A stretch of DNA of 64,000 nucleotides, taken from the NCBI GenBank assembly GCA_023622765.1, contig JAMNYO010000069.1, forward strand, positions 49,400 through 113,399, written 5' to 3'. Below, piece by piece: positions 58,301-64,000 of this stretch (its first letter is position 1; the number at the start of each line of letters is the position of its first letter). Under the pieces are notes generated by a model. The model was not told the origin of the DNA, ran no database searches, and was given only the letters and a program-made list of their open reading frames with translations. Source of the stretch: Bacteroidota bacterium. GTDB lineage: Bacteria > Bacteroidota > Bacteroidia > Bacteroidales > Dysgonomonadaceae. The translations under genes and the position numbers were made by a program.

Positions 58301-58961
58301 GCATTCCAGCATCTTCTTGCAAAACAATGTTAAATCTGTTTTGTCCCGCGGTGTTTACTTCCAGAGATATGTATCCTATATAGGAAATAACAATTATGCT
58401 GTTTTGATCTACGGATAGAGAAAAGTTTCCGTCAATATCGGTAATGGTACCGTTTGAGGTTCCTTTCTCAACAATATTTGCCCCAATAATGGCTTCACCT
58501 TGAACATTGGTTATAGTCCCTCGTATGATTCTTCCTGTTTGCGACTCGATTTCTACCTCTGACGGGCTTTGGGGAGCGAGGCTGACTACTGAAGGATTTT
58601 TCCTGATGGTAATCTGTCGCTTCACAATAGAGTAGGATAATTGAGTATTCTTAAACAAATGGGTAAGTATTTCATCGATAGTTTTATCTTCCAGGTCAAT
58701 GCTTACCGTTTTTGTCATCTCTTTTTCTGACTCATCCATTATCAAAAAAAGATAATCGGTAGATTGCTCAATTTGTCGAATGGCATCTTTTACAGTAACG
58801 TCAGTTAACTTCAATGTCAACGATTCTGATTGAGGGAACAAATTCTCAGCCATGGCAGAAAAAACGCACAAAAAAGTTATTAAAATATAGGTTTTCATGA
58901 TTTTTAACAACTTGTTGTCCCTTTTGGGGTGGATTCGATTAAAGTTATCCTTTTCTTGCAT
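55350..58961 (-). CDS. SusC/RagA TonB-dependent outer-membrane transporter with full STN domain
   Basis: A 1203-residue receptor. A signal peptide near 22-44 is followed by a complete STN domain at about 50-120 (LKLTDVTVKDAIRQIEQS ... LSYSIVKRQITIRK), the domain that signals to a FecR-type anti-sigma factor. Then a carboxypeptidase-like domain (RGTITNVQGEAIIGANIVE), TonB box region DEVVVVGYGAQ, plug and barrel ending LVGLNFTF. The adjacent FecR and ECF sigma genes agree with substrate-induced signalling. Met22 (58898) is an alternative start. Confidence 0.95.
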   Translation of the reverse strand: MQEKDNFNRIHPKRDNKLLKIMKTYILITFLCVFSAMAENLFPQSESLTLKLTDVTVKDAIRQIEQSTDYLFLIMDESEKEMTKTVSIDLEDKTIDEILTHLFKNTQLSYSIVKRQITIRKNPSVVSLAPQSPSEVEIESQTGRIIRGTITNVQGEAIIGANIVEKGTSNGTITDIDGNFSLSVDQNSIIVISYIGYISLEVNTAGQNRFNIVLQEDAGMLDEVVVVGYGAQIKKDITGSVAVIDMDELLKTTGSSPTQLLQGKSPGIYIGQTGSPGSPTNVRIRGFNTINSNGPLYVIDGVSTQTQDLSSINPNDIESMQVLKDASASAIYGAQAANGVIIITTKQGIRSGKTVLNYDGYYGFQRAQNNWDLMDSYELMDFLWESQLNSLRLRGDFISQPYNAQLGRGPKPTIPNYMVSGEGAEGRQDIDPDKYHMPDYIITEFGNTNWFYVINRDAPIQNHQLTLQGGGNSGQYFLGLNYFDQQGTLHHTYYKRYQARVNTTFDVTARLRFGENLQFSVVRKNGQDADTGDASMFSGVYRSSPFLPPYDIKGNFSPTNLPGVGGVDNRLALLTRRKDNFAQNTNLFGNIWGEFDILSNRELTFRSSLGVNYTTYWDYFMRKNSPETSYSEQNRLDESAEWGIRFVFTNTLSYNKLFNNRHRLNAMVGSEAINAGIGRGLFGRRYNYLFQDNVDTWTLGMGENNSLRENNSWWAGEFALFGIFARADYSYNDKYLLTTTLRRDGTSRFSKNNRYGVFPSLSAGWRLSEESFMENTKGWLDDLKLRFGYGHVGNSELPRATNFASLFTTDYRFSNYDLLGNNATSGLGYRLSTIGNPETRWESIKMINLGLDATFGGNRFYTTLEYYRKETTDMLIQASFTALAGDAAPPYVNYGSMLNYGWDYMLNYNDRAGDFRWDLSLNLSTYKNRVLKLSEESEDFALWGNAYRMDYSTNKTMAGHPIGDFYGFIIEGFYNDENDVLNSPTPYGATPDRVLSNPAEFVGKWKYADTNDDERVNVDDRVYIGSPHPDLIASFNATLYWKNFDLTMFWYSTIGNEMINSTKIFTDFPLHGGNKARRIVGTHFEIGKDNSNAKLPILDERDSWSPQVPSTYFVEDASFLKLKNLVLGYTLPRNILKSINVSNLRVYLQAENLLTFTKYLGLDPELTNRDTSDTGAGTDLTRGIDAGGWPTTSRFLVGLNFTF

Positions 58962-59020
58962 ACCTTTGTGATGAATTTTAGTTTAAATGATGATCTACAT
59001 TTGAATTATGATTCTCTCTG

Positions 59021-59047
59021 CCGAATGGTGTTCCCAGCACCATTCGG
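59021..59047. terminator. Strong hairpin between fecR-like and susC genes
   Basis: Perfect 10-bp stem CCGAATGGTG (59021-59030) with CACCATTCGG (59038-59047), loop of 7. The T-run follows on the plus strand, where no gene reads into it; on the minus strand the stem lacks a T-run. It may still separate sigma/anti-sigma expression from the susC transcript. Confidence 0.6.
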
Positions 59048-59088
59048 TTTTTTTACCTTGCAATTTCTACATTCTTTTTTCCTTAATG

Positions 59089-60273
59089 CTACCTCTCTTT
59101 TATTATATAAATTATATGGTCGGACTGTTTTTCGTAATTCAATAAAGTGATATTGGTAAAAGACTGTAAAACATCGTCTATGTTTTCAGATAGGAAGAGT
59201 TTTCCGGAACAGGTTTTGCCTAGTAAATCAATCTCTTCATTATATCTGAATTCAACGTTGTAATACCTTCCCACTTTTCTCAGCACTTCATCAAGAGGGA
59301 CTTTATTAAATTGCATGAATCCATCTTTCCAGCCGATATATTCCGATACATCCACTTCCTTACTCTTGATGTTTCCCGCGCTTATTTCTGCCATTTGACC
59401 GGGAGATAAAATCAAGGAAGCGTTATTGGCATTGCTTTTAACCTGTATGGAGCCTTCTACCAAAACAACGGATTCTCTCTCTTCATCTTCATAAGCGCTC
59501 ACGTTGAACGATGTACCGAAAACTTGTATTTGTGAGTTAAACGTGTGAACTATAAACGGCTCTTTACGCTTGGAGACCTCTATGTAAATTTCACCTTTTA
59601 CTTTTATCTCTCGGGTTTTGCTTGCGAAAACGGATGGAAACTCTATCTCCGTTCCCGAGTTTAACCAAACTTTGGAGCCATCAGCCAATATGAGCGATGA
59701 TCTTTTCCCGTAAGGAATGATAAGCTTGTTTATCGTGTGATCCTGCAGTTTAATCTCTTTTTGAGACAATGAGTCCTGAATAATTACACTGTTAGCGGAT
59801 TCAGACATATTCAGGGTTGCGTTATTGTTCAGGTTCACAACTTCATCACCCGTGAAAAGTTGTATCTCGTTGTCTTGCACCGTATTTCCCAATACCATGA
59901 TTTTTTCGGTTCGATAATCACTCTGGTTGAGAATAAATAGGGTGGAAATGATCAAAAGTAAAGCAATGGCGGCAGCAGCTGAGACGTAATAAACAATTCT
60001 CTTCTTCCTGTTTTTGTAGGAAAGAAGACGATGCTCAATTTTTTCTTTTACTTGCAGTTGTGCTTGTGACAGCGAGTGAGATTTTGACCGTATCTGATCA
60101 ATTTCCGTTATTGCCTGTCGGAATTGATTTTCCAATTGTGGATTTTTTCTGATGAAATTATCCCAATATTCATTTAATTCACGGGTTGGATTTATTCGCC
60201 AAAGCAGAAACAAATCATCAACCAGAAAATTCATGACCTTTTTGGTAAAGTCCTGTTTGTTGTTTTCAAGCAT
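59089..60273 (-). CDS. FecR-family anti-sigma factor
   Basis: A 394-residue inner-membrane protein. An N-terminal cytoplasmic part (to about residue 90) includes WDNFIRKNPQL; a transmembrane helix follows at about 94-114 (IVYYVSAAAAIALLLIISTLF). The periplasmic FecR domain holds IPYGKRSSLILADGSKVWLNSG and VKGEIYIEVSKRKEPFIV, followed by the DUF4974 C-terminal part (FNKVPLDEVLRKVGRYYNVEF). It relays the SusC signal to the ECF sigma factor encoded just upstream. Confidence 0.95.
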   Translation of the reverse strand: MLENNKQDFTKKVMNFLVDDLFLLWRINPTRELNEYWDNFIRKNPQLENQFRQAITEIDQIRSKSHSLSQAQLQVKEKIEHRLLSYKNRKKRIVYYVSAAAAIALLLIISTLFILNQSDYRTEKIMVLGNTVQDNEIQLFTGDEVVNLNNNATLNMSESANSVIIQDSLSQKEIKLQDHTINKLIIPYGKRSSLILADGSKVWLNSGTEIEFPSVFASKTREIKVKGEIYIEVSKRKEPFIVHTFNSQIQVFGTSFNVSAYEDEERESVVLVEGSIQVKSNANNASLILSPGQMAEISAGNIKSKEVDVSEYIGWKDGFMQFNKVPLDEVLRKVGRYYNVEFRYNEEIDLLGKTCSGKLFLSENIDDVLQSFTNITLLNYEKQSDHIIYIIKER

Positions 60274-60336
60274 TCTCTACACTGTTTTTTTAAGAGACTG
60301 TGAATGCAGGAAAAAGGGGGATGTATTTAGGTTATT

Positions 60337-60915
60337 TTAACTGATCGTGGTGATAATAAGAACAAAGATGATAAATTCTCGTGAAATCTTGTCGTCATTC
60401 CTCATGGCATCCAATGCTCTTCGCACCATTTTTTTCACGGCATCGGGTGATATATCCATAATTATAGCAATTTCATTATATGTCAGGTTTAAAGCATATT
60501 TGTAATGTATGACTTTTCTTTGTTTTCGTGTTAGTTTTTTAAAAAGCAGGTTCACGGTATTTTTCATCTGCATTTCTGCTTCGTTTTTAATAATCTGCTC
60601 GATAATGATGTCATTGCTGTCAAGAATAACTTCATTATGATTAAGGATGTCCGTTTTTACTTGTTTGTTATACTGGTCAAATAGCCTGTTTTTTAAACAA
60701 CGGAACAGGTAAAATTCGATGTTCTCTACGTGATTCAGTTTTTTTCTTGAAATGAAGATCGTGTAAAACACATCCTGAATGGCATCTTTGCATACCTCTT
60801 CATTAAATCCGAGTTTAAGGCCATAGGCGTATAGCTTCTCGAAAAACTCTTTATAGATCAAAGAGAATGCCGAGTTATCACCATCTAAGAAATTATTCCA
60901 TAAAAATGAATACAC
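60337..60915 (-). CDS. ECF RNA polymerase sigma-70 factor
   Basis: A 192-residue sigma factor of the Bacteroides expansion family. Region 2 is QDVFYTIFISRKKLNHVENI with FLFRCLKNRLFDQYNK; region 4 is LTRKQRKVIHYKYALNLTYNEIAIIM with the helix-turn-helix. It would drive susC and the downstream PUL when freed from the FecR-type regulator. Its own -7 candidate TACTTTTG is at 61037-61030. Confidence 0.94.
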   Translation of the reverse strand: MYSFLWNNFLDGDNSAFSLIYKEFFEKLYAYGLKLGFNEEVCKDAIQDVFYTIFISRKKLNHVENIEFYLFRCLKNRLFDQYNKQVKTDILNHNEVILDSNDIIIEQIIKNEAEMQMKNTVNLLFKKLTRKQRKVIHYKYALNLTYNEIAIIMDISPDAVKKMVRRALDAMRNDDKISREFIIFVLIITTIS

Positions 60916-61367
60916 GCGAAGTAATTTGATTCCTATCTAAATATCTCAAATTTAAATCATATAAGTCAAGTAAAGCACTTGATTATAGGGTATTAAACTA
61001 AAACCAACATTGTCTTAATACAACTAAGGCAAAAGTACAAAATATATTTTATTTACAGTGAGTTCAGTAAAAAAAGAGTTAATCAGGGCGATTAACGTTA
61101 TATTCGGGTCAACCGTCCCGATTTCAACCGTTTTCCCAATCGTTCCAACCCTCTTTTACGGTTATGAGAATCTTTGTACATCCTTGCCTATTGACTTGTT
61201 AATTATCTAAATGATAACGCTTCCAGAGTCGTTTTTCTTTTCTCGGGTAAACATGGTGAGAAAATTAGGATATCCAAAAACAGTGAATCATTTCTATATC
61301 TCGTTGAGTGGCAGCGAAATAGTTTGGATGTCCCGAAAAGTACGGAAAACAGGAGAATGGGACGAGG
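60916..61367 (-). other. AT-rich non-coding stretch upstream of the sigma gene
   Basis: No gene is supported here. It holds a TACTTTTG box (minus strand, 61037-61030), a plausible -7 for the sigma-factor gene, and an inverted repeat GTTAATC/GATTAAC (61078-61084, 61090-61096) with a 5-bp spacer that could be an operator. CAACCG occurs three times near 61109-61165. Short open frames on the plus strand near 61211 do not look like genes. Confidence 0.5.
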
Positions 61368-62045
61368 TTATCGCCCCGTCATTTCATCGATTGCTTCCAC
61401 GATATCAAGCTTTATAAGTTCCCAAATCTTATTCTTTAAACAAACTGGGTCAAAGTCTTCATCGGCAAGGGAAAAATCGGTAAATGCCGTAATCGTCTTT
61501 TCTTGATCGTGGGTGTACTCGAAACGTTGTTGATGGAATTGTAACATTTCGTGGATGGGGTAGGTGTTTAGTAGCTCATGTATGTCCCAAAAATCTTTTT
61601 TTCGTCCCCCGCGGGATATTATTACATCCACTTTCATGGCGATGATATCGGCGATACTTGCCATTCGTATTCCATCGATTATTTCAAGGGGATCCGATAT
61701 CTCGTCGTGATAGTGTAAATCTACTTTAACAGCATCATCTTTAGAACGTCCGATAAAGTACGATCGCCCGAATCCCACGATGTCTGTATTGGCGATACAA
61801 GAGTAATAGGGATAGTTTCGCTCAAAGTAATTCTCGAAAAGTGAAAAAACCAAGCTCCCGTACGGTGCATTCGTGAAAAGGTCTATATCTACGGATTTCC
61901 TGTGTCCTAGTCGTAAACTGAGTGATGTCCCTCCCACTAAGCAAAACGGCTCAAACAACGGTTCCTTCATTAATGTTTGAAGTATTTCTTTCAATTGCCA
62001 TGTAACGGCTTTATAGTAAAGGTGTTTGCCTGTTTTTTTATTCAT
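61368..62045 (-). CDS. AbiEii/AbiGii-type nucleotidyltransferase toxin
   Basis: A 225-residue protein of the AbiEii nucleotidyltransferase superfamily. LVGGTSLSLRLGHRKSVDIDLF near residue 38 carries the GG/GS and DxD signature of the polymerase-beta fold; VKVDLHYHD gives the third acid, and ADIIAMKVDVIISRGGRKKDFWDIHEL is the typical conserved second block. Such proteins are toxins in type IV or related toxin-antitoxin systems that act by modifying tRNA or cell-division proteins, and some give phage abortive infection. It overlaps the antitoxin gene by 8 bp. Confidence 0.88.
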   Translation of the reverse strand: MNKKTGKHLYYKAVTWQLKEILQTLMKEPLFEPFCLVGGTSLSLRLGHRKSVDIDLFTNAPYGSLVFSLFENYFERNYPYYSCIANTDIVGFGRSYFIGRSKDDAVKVDLHYHDEISDPLEIIDGIRMASIADIIAMKVDVIISRGGRKKDFWDIHELLNTYPIHEMLQFHQQRFEYTHDQEKTITAFTDFSLADEDFDPVCLKNKIWELIKLDIVEAIDEMTGR

Positions 62046-62478
62046 GTGGAACTAATTTGTAAAAACGCTTGACCTCTTTTATTTCATCTTTGCTCCCCCG
62101 TTCCATAACCCGCTTAATTACCGCCTTTTCATGTTTCGCCCAATTTATTTTGTTAAAATCGGTGTCCCAAAACAGCGATTCACGAATATTTGGTCTGCCC
62201 CGGAAACGAGCAGAAAGTTGTTTGTCCCGATAGGTTCGCAGGGTGTGGTGAGTCTGCAAAAGTAACAAGAAACCGTATTCGTACCGCATCGCTTTTTCTA
62301 TTTTAACGGCTTGTTCCGTTGTCAAATACCGTTTACCGGCAATAACCGCGTTAATTGTCTGGTAGTGAATATTCGTTTCCATCGCCAAAGAACGTTGAGT
62401 GATGGATCTTTTTTTCAAATCGCGTTCTATCAGCTTGCCCGGGTGAATACCTTTAAGTATTTCGATGCGACTGTTCAT
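62038..62478 (-). CDS. HTH antitoxin with DUF6922-like tail
   Basis: A 146-residue XRE-type DNA-binding protein: IHPGKLIERDLKKRSITQ and then ETNIHYQTINAVIAGKRYL, like HigA antitoxins. The C-terminal WDTDFNKINWAKHEKAVIKR and FERGS-like VMERGSKDEIKEVKRFY resemble the DUF6922 domain, which accompanies AbiEii-type toxins. It precedes and overlaps the toxin gene and is probably the repressor of the pair. Confidence 0.83.
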   Translation of the reverse strand: MNSRIEILKGIHPGKLIERDLKKRSITQRSLAMETNIHYQTINAVIAGKRYLTTEQAVKIEKAMRYEYGFLLLLQTHHTLRTYRDKQLSARFRGRPNIRESLFWDTDFNKINWAKHEKAVIKRVMERGSKDEIKEVKRFYKLVPHE

Positions 62479-62499
62479 AATTTAATGCCTATTATTCGA

Positions 62500-62531
62500 C
62501 AAATATAGCAAAAAGTAAACAAATTTGTTTA
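62500..62531 (-). promoter_or_regulatory. Toxin-antitoxin promoter and palindromic operator candidate
   Basis: A TATATTTG -7-like box (62507-62500) lies 22 bp before the antitoxin start. A perfect 16-bp palindrome TAAACAAATTTGTTTA (62516-62531) sits just upstream in the -20 to -35 zone, and a further TTTACAAACAAA half site follows at about 62547-62558. This is a likely binding site for the HTH antitoxin. Confidence 0.65.
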
Positions 62532-62606
62532 TTTCTACGGAATAATTTACAAACAAATGGCAGCGGCATCCTATTTTTTCGACAAAGGCAAATTAATTAG
62601 CGTTAA

Positions 62607-63289
62607 TTAGTCGGCCCTGAAAAAGACCTGCTTCATCGTTCCCAGAAGCGCGGCCAAAGTTTCCTTCATGAACTCGCGAATCCCGTTCGAGGTATATGCA
62701 GAACCCGACCTGAGCCAGCTGTTCAAAAGCAGTTTCATTTCTCCGACGAAACACAGGAGGGGATGATAACTCTTCGTTCCTCTTTTGCGCGGGTTATAAC
62801 CTACTTCCGCACCCTGTTGATTGCCGTAAGCCATGAAAACGGTCGAATCGCAATCGAGCGTGATACGCGATAAACCGCAATGCTCAACTTGAGAAGCGGT
62901 AAAACTCAACAAGAAAGCATGTAACACGCGAGCACCCCTTTCACCTAAATTGGTCAAATGACGGCGAATCGTGTTTTCATCGATGTTCTTGGGCAGATCA
63001 AGCAACCGGCCGACCAAGGCGTCAAAAGTGAAGTTGGCGATCCGGCTCAAGCGACGAACACCGCGAAGAGAAGCCAAGAGGATATCGGACAGTACTTGTG
63101 CCGTGCAAAAACGGCTTGCACCATGTCGAATAGTCGCGAATAGTGTATCGAACTGCTTGTAAATGCCGTTGCACTTGATGAAATCCGAGATCACGCTTAA
63201 CCCCGAATATGATGTTAGTTGTTCTGAACTGAACTCTTTCTTTACCGAACGAGCGATAAATGAGATTTTTTCGTACTTTTGTGTTGCAT
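62607..63289 (-). pseudogene. Truncated IS1380-family transposase
   Basis: The frame reads ISFIARSVKKEFSSEQL, then YSGLSVISDFIK, and further on the catalytic-site block ITLDCDSTVFMAYGNQQGA and VGYNPRKRGTKSYHPLLCF, diagnostic for IS1380. It stops right after FFRAD at the second conserved acid, so the C-terminal half is missing. The natural ATG (63289, MQHKSTKK) is out of frame by one base in a run of six A (63271-63266); seven would restore it. Both defects point to a dead copy, or the A-run may be a sequencing error. Confidence 0.85.
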
Positions 63290-63355
63290 GTGTTGGGTGA
63301 TTGTTGTTTTTTGCTTAATACCTTAAAGGTAAACACTTTACCTGACACATGCAAC
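63283..63355. repeat. Inverted repeat at the IS1380 end
   Basis: GTTGCATGTGT (63283-63293) and ACACATGCAAC (63345-63355) pair perfectly; inside is a smaller AGGTAAA/TTTACCT repeat. The outer copy probably marks the transposase-proximal end of the element, the inner one lies at the transposase start codon. Confidence 0.6.
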
Positions 63356-63393
63356 TTTTATATGAGATATTTAGGTATAACGTTAATTCACGA

Positions 63394-64000
63394 CTATATC
63401 ACCTCAAACTCTCGTTCGATAGTTTTCTTTTTCCCATCTTTTTCGACCTCTATTTTAATCACCTGACCGTCTATCTCAAGCTGAACGATTTCCACGAAAC
63501 CACCATCAGGTCGAATCTCCACTTCCACCCCATTAACCTTGACCTTGGCTCCCTCTTCTACTACCCCTTGAAGCTTTATAACGGCTGGCCCTATTTTAAC
63601 AGGAATGTTGGTGTTGGGAGTGGTCATGAAAAGGAACAGGGGCTCCTTGCCGATTTCAATGATCTCGGAAGCCAACAGCTCTTTCACGGAATAAATGGCA
63701 TCTATATCTTCCACGTAGTCGGAAAAAGCTTTCACTATTATCCCACCAATCTCTTTACTCCTAAAATCGGCGGGAATAGGATCAGCGGCAGGGCCTAATT
63801 TCTCCTTGATCGCCGCTGTTTTCGCCTCGAGCAAGGTGAAGTATTCAAAATCCTCCAGGCTCTCTCGTTGAGTTTCCCACCGGATTGAATTCATGGGGCC
63901 TTCCTTGCCGGGATATATCAGGTGTGAGTCTCCCGGGGGAAACCTCTTCGCCGGGCCGAAATTTGTCCCGTCATGCTCCTCCCACCCGAAGGTAAGTCCC
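63394..64000 (-). CDS. DUF4091-type glycoside hydrolase, C-terminal part (start beyond window)
   Basis: An open frame from the window edge to a stop at 63394 (about 200 residues). GDSHLIYPGKEGPMNSIRWE followed by LEDFEYFTLLE is the pattern of the end of the DUF4091/GH123-like catalytic domain. The last 75 residues (from NTNIPVKIGP) form a small beta domain like the glucodextranase B/PDZ-like tail, with VKVNGVEVEIRPDGGFVEIV. The ATG at 63894 is internal; reading continues upstream without stop. The IS1380 remnant lies directly behind it. Confidence 0.75.
   Translation of the reverse strand, partial: GLTFGWEEHDGTNFGPAKRFPPGDSHLIYPGKEGPMNSIRWETQRESLEDFEYFTLLEAKTAAIKEKLGPAADPIPADFRSKEIGGIIVKAFSDYVEDIDAIYSVKELLASEIIEIGKEPLFLFMTTPNTNIPVKIGPAVIKLQGVVEEGAKVKVNGVEVEIRPDGGFVEIVQLEIDGQVIKIEVEKDGKKKTIEREFEVI

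Noticed and set aside
61211-61417. 68-codon plus-strand frame in the gap before the AbiEii-type gene
   Set aside because: No ribosome-binding site or family signal, and it overlaps the end of the toxin gene.

Overview
The window looks like a chromosomal piece of a Bacteroidales bacterium. The signs are SusC/SusD outer-membrane pairs, a FecR/ECF-sigma pair, P. gingivalis-type (Mfa/Fim) fimbrial lipoproteins, TAnnTTTG-type -7 promoter boxes, and the order DUF4271-hemD-rnpA-yidD. A tyrosine phenol-lyase, several exported peptidases and mannan/glycoprotein enzymes suggest a protein- and glycan-fermenting member, perhaps Dysgonomonadaceae; the genus is inference and was not tested.

Region 1 (1-21000) is mostly conserved housekeeping: a cut-off secreted serine protease, prfB with its programmed +1 frameshift, a HAD phosphatase, metK behind a probable SAM-II riboswitch, a LOG-family gene, DUF4271-hemD-rnpA-yidD-TatD, RNase H, a C1 peptidase, murF, trmD, rfbC, gmd, fcl, glyA and recG. 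Two foreign-looking pieces interrupt it: a 283-bp MITE-like palindrome just before rfbC, and an AT-rich pair (small membrane protein plus CPBP-type membrane protease) between the convergent gmd and fcl.

From 21174 to the right edge every gene is on the minus strand. Region 2 (21174-27611) holds tyrosine phenol-lyase, a CE15-type esterase, a GH92 mannosidase and a ceramidase-like protein. Region 3 (27804-35570) is a SusC-SusD-DUF3823-DegT cassette bracketed by decayed IS256-type ends; its DegT-family protein carries a Tat-type signal. Region 4 (35629-42340) is a fimbrial locus: an Mfa2/FimB-like anchor, a FimA/Mfa1-like subunit and two putative tip lipoproteins that share a C-terminal module duplicated together with its 3' flank. 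A 58-codon small gene lies between the two tip genes.

Region 5 (42355-60915) begins with gltS and small lipoproteins and continues into a polysaccharide utilisation locus: ECF sigma, FecR, SusC, SusD, a GH16-like lipoprotein, a Tat-signal Gfo/Idh/MocA oxidoreductase, a PIG-L deacetylase, a double DUF1080 protein, and a large lipoprotein fusing the GH16-like domain to three tandem leucine-rich-repeat blocks. Oxidoreductase plus DUF1080 suggests glycan cleavage through 3-keto sugars. Region 6 (61368-64000) has an AbiEii-type toxin/antitoxin pair with a palindromic operator candidate, a truncated IS1380 transposase and the end of a DUF4091-type glycosidase.

Recurrent purine-rich, short-period tracts (minus strand) occur between recG and tpl, inside the CE15 gene, and possibly in two other coding sequences. 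No rRNA, tRNA or CRISPR array was seen.
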